A DNA stretch of 64,000 bases from Epiperipatus broadwayi (Eukaryota > Onychophora > Udeonychophora > Euonychophora > Peripatidae): the NCBI GenBank assembly GCA_028023455.1, contig JAQFVV010006454.1, positions 62,001-126,000 of the forward strand. Direction: 5' to 3'. Positions 40,140-51,984 of the stretch are shown one piece after another (positions within the stretch are counted from its first letter, which is position 1; every line of letters begins with the position of its first letter). A program made the translations under genes and the position numbers. The notes beneath the pieces are model-generated. The model did not search any database and was not told the origin of the DNA. It worked only from the letters and a program-made list of their open reading frames with translations.

Positions 40140-42600
40140 CTCTAATGGCAAGTTGATGCAGTGAATAATAAGATATTGAATGTATATAAAATAACTGTAA
40201 TTTAATCCAAATAAAAAATATATATAAAATTTAACAAACAAAAACAATTAGAAGTTTTTAAATAAATATTTATAATCATAAATCAATTTATATCAGCGTT
40301 TTCACATTTTAAATAATTTTACAAATATTCATTTATAAAATTTTCACATCAATTCTTTAGATAAGTTGTGAAGTGTATATATATTTTTTCATTTGTTTAC
40401 TTTCAAACATATTATATGCATAAATTATAAAATAAAAGAAATGGAAACAGAAGTTGAGAAGAGAATAAGATATATTATTAAAAAAAATGTTTTTAGAATA
40501 CATTTATTTTGTATCTTCTATCTTTCAATAAATATATAATTAATTATTATTACATTTTACAAGTATTTAATCGTAGTGCCTGTTTATTTCTTATTTATCA
40601 ATGTTCTAATATATTTATAATTCCAATTTATATAAGTATACAATAGGATACCGTCTTCATTTTTTTTTTCATTTATGTACAACTACTTCAAGAAAATAAT
40701 CTTCTGCTTGGATTTTTCATTCTAGGAGAGTTGCTACAGACATTGAAAAGAAACTATGCTGAAAGATTGCTAAAATGTCTTGGTTTTATAAATATGGCCA
40801 AATTCCAAAAAAAAAAAAAAAAAGTAAATTTATAGACAACTATTAGTACTTTAATGTACTTTATAGATAGATCTCGATAAACAAGTATTTATTTATAATG
40901 GTGACCTTTGAAAAGAAATACATAATTTATTATTGTTCCTTTTATAAATTATAAATTAGTAGCAAAAATAATTAATGGTGATATAAAAATCTATTGCTTT
41001 AACAACGTAAACAATATATAGAAGTAAATAAACATATTATTCCGAATGTGAAAGAAAAATACTAAACCCAATCATTAAACTAACATTCGTACTTATAAAT
41101 AAAATGTAGATATTGCTATTATAAAAATTAATTTAATCTGGAAAAGTAATAAAACAAGATTTTTTTTATATTAATTGTAATATATATGGTATATGAGCAT
41201 AAACTTTCACATGACCCACCACTCTCCACTCTATCTCAATATACTGATACAAAAAAGACTTAATTTACTCTACAACTTAAATCCCTTTTTAAAAAAGTAT
41301 TGATGTTGCAAAAAAATTCCTCTTTTTTATTTTTTACAATTTTTTTATTAAATTATCTGAGAATTTTGACTTTTCAAAAGTTGAAAAATATAATTGCACT
41401 ACTTTATTTCTATTTCTCAAAACAAAACTATATTATAACTTTGTGTTGAAGTTTTATTTGTACACATATACAATCACTTTTTTTTTTAATTTTATGAGCG
41501 ATACATAGATGAATATATACATGACTTTAAGAAATAAAAACAAAAAGCAAAAAGAAATTTAAATGATCCAAAATTAAGAAAATATTAAATTTACAGGAAA
41601 AAAGAACTATATAAAAATATGTTCTAAGGGTAATAGATGCTACCACTGAATGCTATTCAATGTAATTATTATTATACTATATTTTTTATAGATTTGGATG
41701 GTTGTTTCAGTAGTGAGCAGGTGGCATCAAAAATGTCTAAGGGTGCATTATTATTGTCCCTGAACATGGTGTGTTTGAGTTTTCTCACCTACAGTAACTG
41801 CCCTCAAGACCATTCACCACCAGATTACAGAATTTACTTTACATCTATCACTAATCACCAGATTCTCACCATATGTATTCTTTTCTGAATTGAATTTGTT
41901 TTTTATACACAACCCTTAACATAATTTAATACCACATGGATAATATGTTACCTTTCCATTGTACTGTCAGATTAATAATTACAATAATTATAATCAAAAT
42001 CAATTTAATTACCATATATAACTTCCAATATGACACCTTATTTTACAATCTTAAACCATACATATCTATGTATGATTTTATGTTTTACAATGAACTGTTC
42101 TTAAAGACTTTAAGGATTAAACTTGACATATTTCTCTAGATCCAAAAGTAGTAGCAGTGTCCTTGCAAACTGATTAATGTAATTTGTGAAATCAACCAGT
42201 ATAAAAACCTGTACAACATGATTACACCAGAAATACATGTAATAAAGGTTATGTAAATCTATATAACCAAACAAATTAATAAAGATTGTTGTTAAAACAT
42301 AAAATTATTTTTAGTCTTTTTAATTAAAGCAGATATTAATAAATGAAAACAGAAAGACAATCATTAGTATATTGAAAAAAATAGTATAAAGTAATAGAAT
42401 TAATTTTTAGTGATGTAGAAATATAATATATAAATCAAGTATTTTAAATGCAAAATAAAATTGATAATCATAAAACTGTTTAAATAAACCAGTGAGTAAT
42501 TACTTTCATTCCATGTCTCCCTCAGAAGAACATGATATTAAATATCTAAATGTGGATGAGAATTTAATTTTTCACACTTATGACATGAAGTCTGGTGTAA
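40140..42600. other. AT-rich DNA, one foldback arm
   Basis: Contains the family F arm at 41190-41234. An 83-codon frame at 41637-41888 has one hydrophobic stretch and no recognised motif; I do not call it a gene. Confidence 0.45.
41190..41234. repeat. Foldback family F, single arm
   Basis: TATATGAGCAT...ATGACCCACCACTCTCCACT matches the two arms at 51865-51909 and 51936-51980. Confidence 0.8.
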
Positions 42601-42619
42601 ATCCTTAAGCTTCATGGTT

Positions 42620-43160
42620 CTGACTATACACTATCAACAATATACATATTTTATTCTAACCGACACTCATAAATTGGTTCGGATGATCATATCTCACACA
42701 TATGTATATATAATCAAGTTTCATTTTTAAAAATTAATTGTCAGGCTTCAATATTCTTCACTATATAACTCTTTAGCCATCCACATCATTGAAAATCTCA
42801 TGATCATGTTTTCAAAGCCCTTGTTTTTTTTAATTACTGTTGTGTCATTCCCATGTTGACCATATTTCATTCTGGCCACTTAGATGTCAAACATTAAGTC
42901 AATTTAAATACACAGAAGAGAAATAGGTAGAGTAAAGGCTGACTATGCAATAAGTAAATATATGTAAAATATTTTTATTTTAAGCTAGATAAAATTAGAG
43001 GGGATTTAAACCCAGACTTTCCATCTCCCTTTAATCATTCATTCCATCTTATATAACTGATACACATGATCGCTTGATGCAAAAAATATAAATAATCCCC
43101 AATATAAGTAATTATGCTGAATAGCACTCATAAGTTGGTCCAGATCATCATCGTTCCATA
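42620..43160 (-). mobile_element. tRNA-derived SINE copies (family S), minus
   Basis: The better copy (about 42990-43160) has, on the minus strand, a B-box-like GGGTTTAAATCC (about 43001-43012), ATATAAGATGGAAT and TGGACCAACTTATGAGTG, and ends at a TA run. A partial copy sits at about 42640-42730 (CATAAATTGGTTCGGATGAT). The same body occurs at 48.06, 50.74 and 57.25 kb. It has no coding capacity; mobilisation would need a LINE partner. Confidence 0.5.
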
Positions 43161-43233
43161 TATATATATATATAGCGGTGTCATCTCCAGATCATCATCG
43201 TTCCATATATATATATATATAGCGGTGTCATCT
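43140..43233. repeat. 47-bp tandem duplication with (TA)n
   Basis: CAGATCATCATCGTTCCATA ... GCGGTGTCATCT is repeated with starts at 43141 and 43188. It joins the end of the SINE copy to the PLE-2 3' terminus. Confidence 0.9.
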
Positions 43234-43388
43234 GTGTTAAAAAAAATTAAATATTGATATTCTGACATTTTGATTTGGTCACACAAGTCACCCACTGGTT
43301 GATAAAAGGTAGAAAAACAGTTGTAGAGGCACTACAATCACTGATTTCAATAAACATTAAAGTTCCACCAATAGCAAAAAAGTTGAAT

Positions 43389-44288
43389 TTAAAAATGTTT
43401 TTTTATAAAAAAAATCTTTCCAAATAGGAGGAAGTTTGCATGTATCATCTCACTTGTAGATACAATCTTCCTTTTAAGTATCTCAATGGCTTCTCTAATT
43501 TTGAACTTGTAGAGATTATCACATCTGGATATGATCCTGGTACAAGAAAAATCAATTTTATGACCTGAATCTATAGCATGGGGTGAGAGTGCTGCTGATG
43601 ATGTTTGTTGTTTAACTGCATTAGCATGCTCATCTCTCCTAACACTGATGCAATGATTACTCATATCTATGTAAGAAGCTTTACAATTTTACATGAGATT
43701 TGATAAACACCATGAGATTCAAAAGGGGTTGAATCCTTAGACTTGGTTATTATATTGCTGATCTTTTGATGAGTAGAAAATGTTGTATCTATATTATAGT
43801 TTTAATATACGTCCAATACTGTATGTAGTTCATTTTGCATATGGAACACAAATCCTATTAGCTGATTTATCAACTTTTTGTTTCCTATTTTATCCATCTT
43901 GGGCTTGAAATAAGGCTGTTTTTTTATAAATTTATAATTATAACTATCTGCTAATAAAACACTATTAATATGATTTATTTCTTCTTTCAAATGTCAATTA
44001 TCTGAAAGATTAATTGCTCTGTTTAAAAGAGTTTTGGCTACAGAAGCTATCTGAGTTGAGTAATGATGAGAATGTAAATGTAAATATGTGACTGTGTGTG
44101 TATTCTTTCTGTAAATCGAAAAAGATAAACTACTATTTGGTGTTCTGCTGACTAAAACTCAAGAAAAGGGAGTTTTCCATCTGACTCTGTCTCCATTGTA
44201 AATTTAATATGAGGATGCATATTATTTAAATGTAAGAAAAAATCATCTAATTTATTTTTTCCATGTTGCCATGTGACAATAGTGTCAT
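43389..44288 (-). pseudogene. PLE-2 connection and GIY-YIG nuclease
   Basis: Frame 43802-43990 has EEINHINSVLLADSYNYKFI, the connecting helix that follows the PLE RT. The nuclease start is visible at about 43680-43720 (SHGVYQISC, then SYIDMSN), and the frame 43389-43664 gives SVRRDEHANAV, ALSPHAIDSGHKIDF and KFKIREAIEILKR. The motifs for catalysis (VYQI...YID, R, H, the H-x-IDSGH-x-IDF) are mostly preserved, spread over at least three frames. Confidence 0.8.
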
Positions 44289-44789
44289 CTATGTTCTGAG
44301 GCAAATGAGAGGGTTTAAAGATAATGATTCTAAAGCACGAGTTTTTATATTTTCCATGAATAAATCAGCTACTTCTCCTGAGATAGGTGAGCCCATAGGA
44401 GGACCAAAAACTTGTCTGTAATGCCGTCCATTGTATACAAAATATGTGTTCAAGAGACAATGTTTAATCAAAGCAATAATATGGTCTGGTAAATCGCAAC
44501 GTTGTGAGATTATATTTAAAGCTTCATCAATTGGAATGTTTATAAACAAAGACACTACATCAAAACTGACCAGAATGCCGTTAGCATTAATTTTTAAACT
44601 TTTTAAAACAGAAATAAAATGAAAAGAGTTTTTAATAGATGATTTAATAGATGGGATTGTAGGTTTAATGAAATACGATAAATATTTAGAAAAATATGAG
44701 TTGGAGATCCTATTTCTCTTACTATTGGACGAAGGGGGGTATCTGGTTGGTGAATTTTTGGAAGGCCATAAAATTTTGGACAGACACAA
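44289..44789 (-). pseudogene. PLE-2 reverse transcriptase core
   Basis: The 166-codon frame carries LVSFDVVSLFINIPIDEAL (first catalytic Asp; usual form FDVxSLFTNIP) and YRQVFGPPMGSPISGEVADL (the primer/template grip box). Continuing after a frameshift near 44290, the minus strand reads PQNIDDTIVTWQHGKNKL, where the usual YVDD has become NIDD, both aspartates kept, followed by SDGKLPFL. It is close to PLEs of other invertebrates in these motifs. The Tyr to Asn change and the frameshift argue against activity. Confidence 0.88.
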
Positions 44790-44897
44790 TATTTTTCACA
44801 AGAGATTATTTATTTTTATCTCAGTTTCAATAGGTGATTTATTAATAATAGCTTTTGTTGTTTTTTTTTCCAAATACGTAGTATGATCTCTTTTTGA

Positions 44898-45275
44898 TTA
44901 TTTATAAATTTTCTCATTAAGCAGATCTAAAATTTTATTAAGGTAAATGTCACGATCCATAACAACTGTGGCATTACCTTTATCAGATGGAAGTACAACA
45001 ATTGATTTGTCCAATTTTATATTATTTAATGCTTGTCTTTCTTTTTTTTTAAATATTATTTTTAGGAAGCTTAGCTTTTTTAAAAAATATTGCAAATCTC
45101 TTCTCTAGCCAAATCAGCCAAAGAAGAATCTATTTTATCAAGAGCTGATTCAACATTACAAACAATATTCTGAAAAGGTATCCGGAAAGGTGTTAAAGCA
45201 AAGTTAAAACCTTTTTCTCAAACCGAAACTTCATTTGTAGAGAGAACTTTCTTAGATAAATTATAAACGGTTTTT
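44898..45275 (-). pseudogene. PLE-2 N-terminal region
   Basis: From 45275 the translation is KTVYNLSKKVLSTNEVSV, a stop, EKGFNFALTPFRIPFQNI, NVESALDKIDSSLADLAREE. This pattern (NLS, L-x(3)-E, LxKGLxFxxTP, V-x(2)-E-x-A) is the usual N-terminus of canonical PLE proteins. It continues in the frame 44898-45095 with LDKSIVVLPSDKGNATVVMD, the segment (P.DKG..VVV) just before the RT core. One stop and one frameshift break it. Confidence 0.8.
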
Positions 45276-45584
45276 TTGTTTTGGATAGTAATGTTTGGTG
45301 ATTGTGTTCTAATTAGCATTTATAATTTTTTTCTTTTGCTTTGCAGTTACAAACTCGAATCTTTAATCGATCTAAAATTTGCAATACGATCAAAACTAGT
45401 TCACAGTAAAAGATGTATTTTATTACTAAAAAATAAATGTAAATCTAGCAATAATTTATTAATTTTGTTTCCGAGTTTCTTTACTAAAAGCATTTAAAAT
45501 AATATTGCTTGTTTTTCTTAGAATTTTACTAATATTATAATTGTTCTTGTGAAACACAATTTTACAGCAAGTGGGTATAATGTT

Positions 45585-45589
<5 letters not shown>

Positions 45590-45642
<53 letters not shown>
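45590..45642. repeat. (TA)n microsatellite
   Basis: About 53 bp of TA. Confidence 0.95.
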
Positions 45643-45645
<3 letters not shown>

Positions 45646-47190
45646 AACCGAGTTCGAATATGTGCATTCGCAACACCGGCCTCTTAGGCAGAGAAGAACA
45701 TACTCGGAGAGTATGTATGCCCAAACGATAGCTATAAAGTATATAACTAGCATTACATTTCCAGGACATAGCTTCTTCTCGGCTGTTGAGTTCAACACCA
45801 AGTTCAAAGCACCTTTTTTTTGTTTGTGTATAAACACGGGTGCCAGCTGTTTATTCTAAAAGAATACTAAAAGAATAGACAACGCACTTTGAACAGTGGC
45901 CACTAACTCAACGCCTAAATCCACGACTAGCTCAGTTGTTTGTAATCACTAACAGATTATATATAATTAGTGGTTAAAAGACTTGATAAAAGAATTGTAA
46001 AAGGAGTTGATAAAAGAATTTGATAAAAGGAATTGATAAAAAAAAAGAATTGACCAACAAATAAAGTTTAATTTTAAAGATAATTTATTAACTAACATTT
46101 ATTTACTAAATTTAAACATTTTATAATTCTAATAAAACACACGCATATTTTAAATTAACCTTTCTAAATAGTTTAAATATTCCTATAGATTTAATAACAG
46201 AACACTCTAATTTAACTAATAAATATTGATATAATGAACACGCACATATTAACTCATGTACACACATAATAATAATAAAGAATTACATAGCATTTGAAAT
46301 TTAATCACACATATCAATAGTTCATTTATGTATGATATAAAGTTCATATAATTAGACTCTTGAAAGATTCATACAAATTAATGCAATGCAATGGCTATTA
46401 CAGTATAAACGAAATAAGCAAATGTTTTTACCTAGGCTTTTGAATATAGACATAGAATTTTGGTTCTCTTTGGTGGCTGCTTTCGGTGAGAATATTTCCA
46501 TTATGAATGTTTCCATTATGAATGCTTCCAGCCGTCTGGGACTTTTCCTTGATGAGTTTCACGATTATTACTATTGGAGACAATTAGATACTGATGGAGA
46601 ATTTCTAAGTTGTTATGTTGACATTATTTCACGGGCAGATCCTACTGTTTTTGTCGGACTTTTTAGGCTGTGGAGAGGCATGAATTCCCAAAATCTTCTC
46701 AGCACTGCATTTTGTTTCTGTATATAATTAACTCAACTGATTCAATTAATTTGTGAACTGCACTACTCAATTACTTTGTGAACTGCACTCACTCAACTAA
46801 TTTGTGAACTGAACACTGTCCGATAAAAAAAAGTCTATTTATATCTGTGACATGTTGTCTTCGTAATATCTCCTGCAAAAATCTGTTGTCAAATTTCAGT
46901 GATAATCATTTGATAAACGTGTTTTGAAAGATTGCTTAATTAGTAATAGCCATGCAAAAATGTTGTTTGATATTAATTAATAACCATTGCCGTGTTTTTA
47001 ATGATAATCTTCTTTAACTTTCATTTATTTAAAATAATATTTATTCTATTGTTGACAATCGCACATATATACGCACATATATTAGTTTTAACATTATTTT
47101 TTCTTGAATGAAAAGAGATTGGTATGTTTTTCTTTAACGAAAGATTATTTTAATAATATAATTTTAGATAAAATTATATGTGCCTATATC
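45643..47190. other. Unrecognised segment with short tandem motifs
   Basis: Less AT-rich at 45650-45950 and 46390-46860. GAGTTCGAATATG near 45650 resembles a B box. TTGATAAAAGAATTG-type units repeat at 45980-46050, and AATTTGTGAACTGCACT repeats three times at 46750-46820. A 113-codon frame at 46386-46727 has an internal repeat (SIMN) and no motif I know. This could be a worn LTR-type or other transposon; I cannot place it. Confidence 0.4.
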
Positions 47191-47231
47191 AATATATATA
47201 TATATACAAACCATTATACAATATATAAATA

Positions 47232-47400
47232 TATACAAACCATTATACAATTACAAATATCCAGTAACGCCCTCTGTTTAAAGATCTATATCTCAATAAT
47301 AGCAAACCTTAAAATCTGTTTAAGGTTTGCTATTATTGAGATATAGATCTTTAAACAGAGGGTGTTACTGGATATTTGTAATTGTATAATGGTTTGTATA
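47232..47400. repeat. Foldback family D, near-perfect 80-bp arms
   Basis: 47232-47311 and 47321-47400 are inverted copies with one mismatch in 80 and a 9-nt loop. The outer ends start TATACAAACCATTATACAA next to TA runs; a partial direct copy precedes at about 47205-47220. A single diverged arm exists at 13195-13270, so this is a dispersed family. Confidence 0.9.
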
Positions 47401-47465
47401 TTTTCTATAATTATTTCAGTTAGTGTTAACAGTAACTTTCTTTTCATATATATATATATATATAT

Positions 47466-47645
47466 CAGTGTTTGTTTATATTAAGATAGCAACACTTTGA
47501 ACTTTAATGGAATGGCTTCAAACTTATCCATATCATTGAAATTCTGATGACGAAGTTGCCATCACAGGTTTTAAATGATATGGATATTTGGAGAGTGAGA
47601 AGATTCAAATCTGTCCATTATAGTTTGAAGAGTTACTGAGTACTG
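47466..47645. repeat. Imperfect foldback
   Basis: CAGTGTTTGTTTATATTAAG...CTTATCCATATCATT on the left pairs with AATGATATGGATA...TTTGAAGAGTTACTGAGTACTG on the right. Ends resemble the SINE family S body (AAGCACTGATTATATA), so it may be two SINE pieces in inverted order. Confidence 0.6.
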
Positions 47646-47646
47646 A

Positions 47647-47749
<103 letters not shown>

Positions 47750-47929
47750 ATTAAATCCCCAGTAATTACACCTAGCTTATATAAAATACTATATATGTAT
47801 ATAATTATTACATATTCAGCCTGAACTTTGCCCATCCCTCTTTTGTGTATTGAAATGATCTTAAAGGATTACATATTATGGGCCACATTGACTTATGATT
47901 AACATGGATATGACACAACAAAAATTGGC

Positions 47930-48235
47930 AAATAAAAACTTAGGACATGTCATTGTCAGATGTTTAATGATATGAATGGCGAAGACTTGGGGAGTTGAGA
48001 AGATTTATGCCTGCACATTAATGTTTGAAGATTTTCTATCTCAATATATACCAAGCACTGATTATATATGTGTGAGAGATGATGATCCAGACCAACTTAT
48101 GACTGCTGGTTCAGCATTAAATACATATATTGAGATCATTTAACTTTTTTGATATATGTGGTCATATGTATAGGTTGTATAGTATGTAGTGGATGACTAA
48201 AAGGAGCTGGAAATTTTGGGTCCACTATAATTATA
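47930..48235 (+). mobile_element. tRNA-derived SINE copy (family S)
   Basis: Plus strand: GGCGAAGACTTGGGGAGT, ACCAAGCACTGATTATATA, ATCCAGACCAACTTATGACT, and the tRNA-like end with GGAAATTTTGGGTCCAC as a worn B box. It ends next to a short TA run. Confidence 0.5.
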
Positions 48236-48239
48236 TATA

Positions 48240-50730
48240 TATATATACAAATATTTAGTTATATAATTACGTATATTGCTTTAAAAATACTGACATCGAA
48301 TAATATATATATATATATATATTCTAACCTAGTCCGTTTGCATCATCACTTCCGTGCAGTATATTATATAAAATAAAACGGGTAAAATTAAATGTTCCAC
48401 TAGCTCAAATTTAAAATACGAATAAGGTTCAGTTTATAAAAAATAAATTAAATAAATATTTAATATTTTCATGAGACTTGGAAGTGTAAATACAGGTGAC
48501 AAGATATATTACATTGAGCCAATTTCCTACAGGATACTACCTCAATGGCATAAGAACACTATCCCCCCTATTACTATTTCAAATAAATAAACTTATAATA
48601 TTCTTACGACTTTAATAAATCCTACACACTAAGATTAAGGTAATAATTAAATCTTAATCTTCTATTCATAATAATTTAACTCTATAAAATCGGGCTTACT
48701 TTAATTTTTATTTAGCAGTATTTATTAATATTGTGGTTGTTTAATAACAACAATTTATTTTTAATATTTTGCCTTTTTTTATTTACTAAATTTAATACAT
48801 TAATAGACATTAGTTTTTCTTCTGTCGTTACTTTTTTTCATTGATATCTTTGATTAATAATTTATTATTATGCAGCTTATTATTTTTTATATTATTGTTT
48901 TCAAATTCTATTTTGTGCTATCATTATCTTGACGTTGTCTAAATATAACATGCAATTAATTCGAATAAATTTATGAAATATAGTCTGATAATTATTTAAA
49001 AGTGAGAGAATTCATTATAAATGCAGGCATGCAAAGATCTTTAAAGATAAGTAGCTAAAAATCGTTGTTTCTTTTTTTAGATTCGGAATGTTCTTCATTT
49101 TTTAAATTCCATTTATAATGAAATAATAGTTATTTTGCTCTATATATTTGAATATATATATATATATTGTTTTAGTAATTACAAATATGCTATACACATG
49201 TAGATATAAGTTGTTTTTTGTATGATTTTACTAGTAACAATTATAAAATTATCTCATAAATTATATTTAAAAATTATAATAGACTGTGAAGAATTCTTTT
49301 TTTTCCCCTCTTTTCTTCGACGTCTTTTTTTATTTATTTCTTTTCTATGAAAATCTATATACTTGTATATTGAAATTATTTTAAAACATGGAAATATCCG
49401 TTTGCTATTGTATTTCAAAAAAACCTTCGTATTAAAATATTTTCATCAATTACATCCCTTAAAATTATTAAATTATATGTATTACATTTTATTTTATTTA
49501 TATACCCACACAAACTACTCTCACAACAAGCTGGATTTAAAAATGATTAAAATAAAACAAATGCTTTCCATGCATCCATGCTTTTTAAAAATGTATAGAA
49601 AAGTCAAATTTGTAGGAATTATTATTTTGCACTAGAATTGATTCTGCGAGTATTTTTTATTCTTCAGCTTTGACATTTTAAAATACCGCCTCAGCATTTT
49701 GGTCAATTAATATCACAGGAATTTGAATATAATCGAAATGATTATGTTATAGAGTAGGTCTAAAATGCGATCCCAGGTAGATTTCTCATTAGTATGGTCT
49801 CTAATTAATACTTATAGTAGATTAATGTATGTGCCTACAAGTAATCTGTATATTACTTTAGTAGGACTTATTGGTACTAACAAAGAAATAATTTTTGCTT
49901 TTGTAAATATCATCACCATATTAGTGCGTACAAGTATAAACGTGTGGATAAACTTTTTTACTTGTGAATTTTTGAAAGCATAAAATAGTACAGTATTTGA
50001 AATTGAAAAGTATAGATTTAATATTGATTTAGATAATTTTATTATAACTCATTTTCAGTAGAGTGAAAGTTTAAATTCAGTTACAAAATACTATGAGTTT
50101 AATCGTATTCACTAACATTCTAATAAATAATAACGACAGTAATTACTGAAATAAATTTACTCATTTCAATCTTACATTCCAAAAAAATATCTAATTTATG
50201 TTTTAATTCTTTACTTCCCTCCTTTGCTGCATCATATTCAATAAAATTCTTTTTTTTTCCTTTTTTATTTTAATATTTCTTTTTTTCTAGAAATAGTAAA
50301 TTATTATTAAATGTTTAACAAAAGTACTGATTTTAATTTATGACTTTAACTTGTGTCTAATGACAAAACCTAGATTAATTTTTACAATAATTTTTAAGAC
50401 TGAAAAATAGCTAGAAAGGAATTTTGTAATATACATTTCAAACTAGTGGCACATTACAGACTATATTATTGTCCTGTACAACATCAATTATGTTCAGTAA
50501 TTCGTAGACCAACATTTTGGACAGACGATATATTATTATTCAAAATTATTAATAAGTTCTATTTCAAACATAAAGAAATGGTACTTTTTTAAACAGAAAC
50601 TGACTTTCAATGTTTAATTTTAACTGCTATTTAGCGATCAAATTATTTTCATTTTTAAATATTTATGTACTAATGTCGAACTTACAAAAGTTTATCAAGA
50701 GACTTACAATGTTACTAAAACTAACATGTA
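48240..50730. other. AT-rich DNA without recognised genes
   Basis: Short TA runs at 48301-48322 and 49153-49167. Frames of 90 and 72 codons at 49363 and 49765 have no recognisable motif. Confidence 0.5.
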
Positions 50731-50734
50731 GTGG

Positions 50735-50886
50735 ATTTGAACAAAGACTTTCAAGCACTCTTCAGCAAACCACTCCATCTTATACAACCGATACACACGA
50801 CCTCACATATGCAAAAAAGTTAAATGATCTCCAAGACGTATTTCATGCTGAACCAGCGCTCATAAATTAATTCAGACCATGATATC

Positions 50887-50977
<91 letters not shown>

Positions 50978-51110
50978 CAGTGCTTGGTTTATATTAAGAA
51001 AGCAAATCTTCACATGTTAATCACATGTATTTGTCATGTGTCTCATTTGTATGAGATAGAGTGATGGCTGAGGAGAGCTTGAAAGTTTGTGTTTCAATGC
51101 TCTACATTGC
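50735..51110. mobile_element. Two SINE family S arms inverted around (TA)n
   Basis: Left arm (50735-50885, minus) has TTTGTTCAAATCC as B box and GAACCAGCGCTCATAAATTA on the plus strand. The centre is (TA)n at 50889-50974. The right arm (50975-51110, plus) has AATCAGTGCTTGGTTTATAT, GAGATAGAGTGATGGC and a B-box-like GTTTCAATGCTC. Confidence 0.5.
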
Positions 51111-51434
51111 ATCTAGATTGCAGGTATATAAAACATATTTGTACTTTTAAAATATTAAAATTAACATATTAAACATATTAGTTAAAGCATATTTTAAAGT
51201 CTAATAGAATAATATGATGATAAATCTATTTCAACATTTATTAATATTAGCAAAATATTTTCTACTTAATGGGAATTAAGACACTTATTCAATCTAAAAA
51301 AAATGAAATGCAGTAAATAATCATAAGCTTATTGAGGAAAATTTAAATATATTACTGCCATGTTAGAGTAAAAGTATATATATCTGTTAGAATTACATGA
51401 GCAATTCAAATAGTGTCAACATATATATAAAACC

Positions 51435-51532
51435 TAACGGTAAATACAATATTATAGTTTAAATTCTTTTGTAGTGCTTTCGATTACGGGGATTACAAAA
51501 GAATTTAAACTATAATATTGTATTTACCGTTA
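51435..51532. repeat. Perfect 39-bp foldback with 20-nt loop
   Basis: 51435-51473 and 51494-51532 are exact inverted copies. On the minus strand the loop reads AUCCCCGUAAUCGAAAGCAC, so GAAA is followed by a would-be stem III (AGCACU) and UA before the right arm. This resembles a hammerhead that has lost its CUGANGA box, with the arms in place of stem I. Confidence 0.85.
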
Positions 51533-51864
51533 AATTTTTTATTTATTTATATATAATTTATAACGGGTAATGTATTTTACAATTATATATATATATATAT
51601 ATATTATAATTGAATAATATTTTATATATATATATTTATATATTTTATATATATAAAACAAGATTAAAAACAATTGCAGTAATAACATAATATAAATGTT
51701 TTTCATAGATTATGTTGGTGTAAACATTACAATATCAATTTTAAATATTGTTGTAATTGTTTATCAGATGTTTAATTCTATTTTTAAATTTTAATTTAGT
51801 ATTTGTTTACAATAACTGAAACACAGGCTTATTATATACCTGTGTCTATATATGTAATATAGGG

Positions 51865-51980
51865 TATATGACCACAGACATTCAGATGACCCATCACTCT
51901 CCACTCTATGTGCTTGAGTGTATCAGTGTTATTAGATAGAGTGGAGAATGATGGGTCATCTGAAAGTATGTGCTCATATA
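51865..51980. repeat. Foldback family F
   Basis: Arms 51865-51909 and 51936-51980 (45 bp each, few mismatches) share ATGACCCATCACTCTCCACT or its complement; a third arm is at 41190-41234. Confidence 0.88.
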
Positions 51981-51984
51981 ATCT

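Larger units (their letters stand above)
43234..45280 (-). mobile_element. Penelope-like element PLE-2, degenerate but long
   Basis: Read on the minus strand it contains, in order, the PLE N-terminal region, the RT core, the connection and the GIY-YIG nuclease, then a 3' end near 43240-43300 that is shared with 53768-53850. It is a different lineage from PLE-1: its RT has the canonical GPPMGSPIS box. Several stops and frameshifts interrupt it, so it is an old copy. It has a near-complete set of domains, unlike the others in the window. Confidence 0.85.

Noticed and set aside
41637-41888. 83-codon frame with a hydrophobic stretch
   Set aside because: Length and composition fit chance in AT-rich DNA; no family recognised.
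46386-46727. 113-codon frame as a possible gene
   Set aside because: No recognised motif, no splice or promoter support, lies in an unrecognised repeat-like segment.
47540-47560. CTGATGACGAAG near a foldback
   Set aside because: Stem II would have no room and no GAAA follows.
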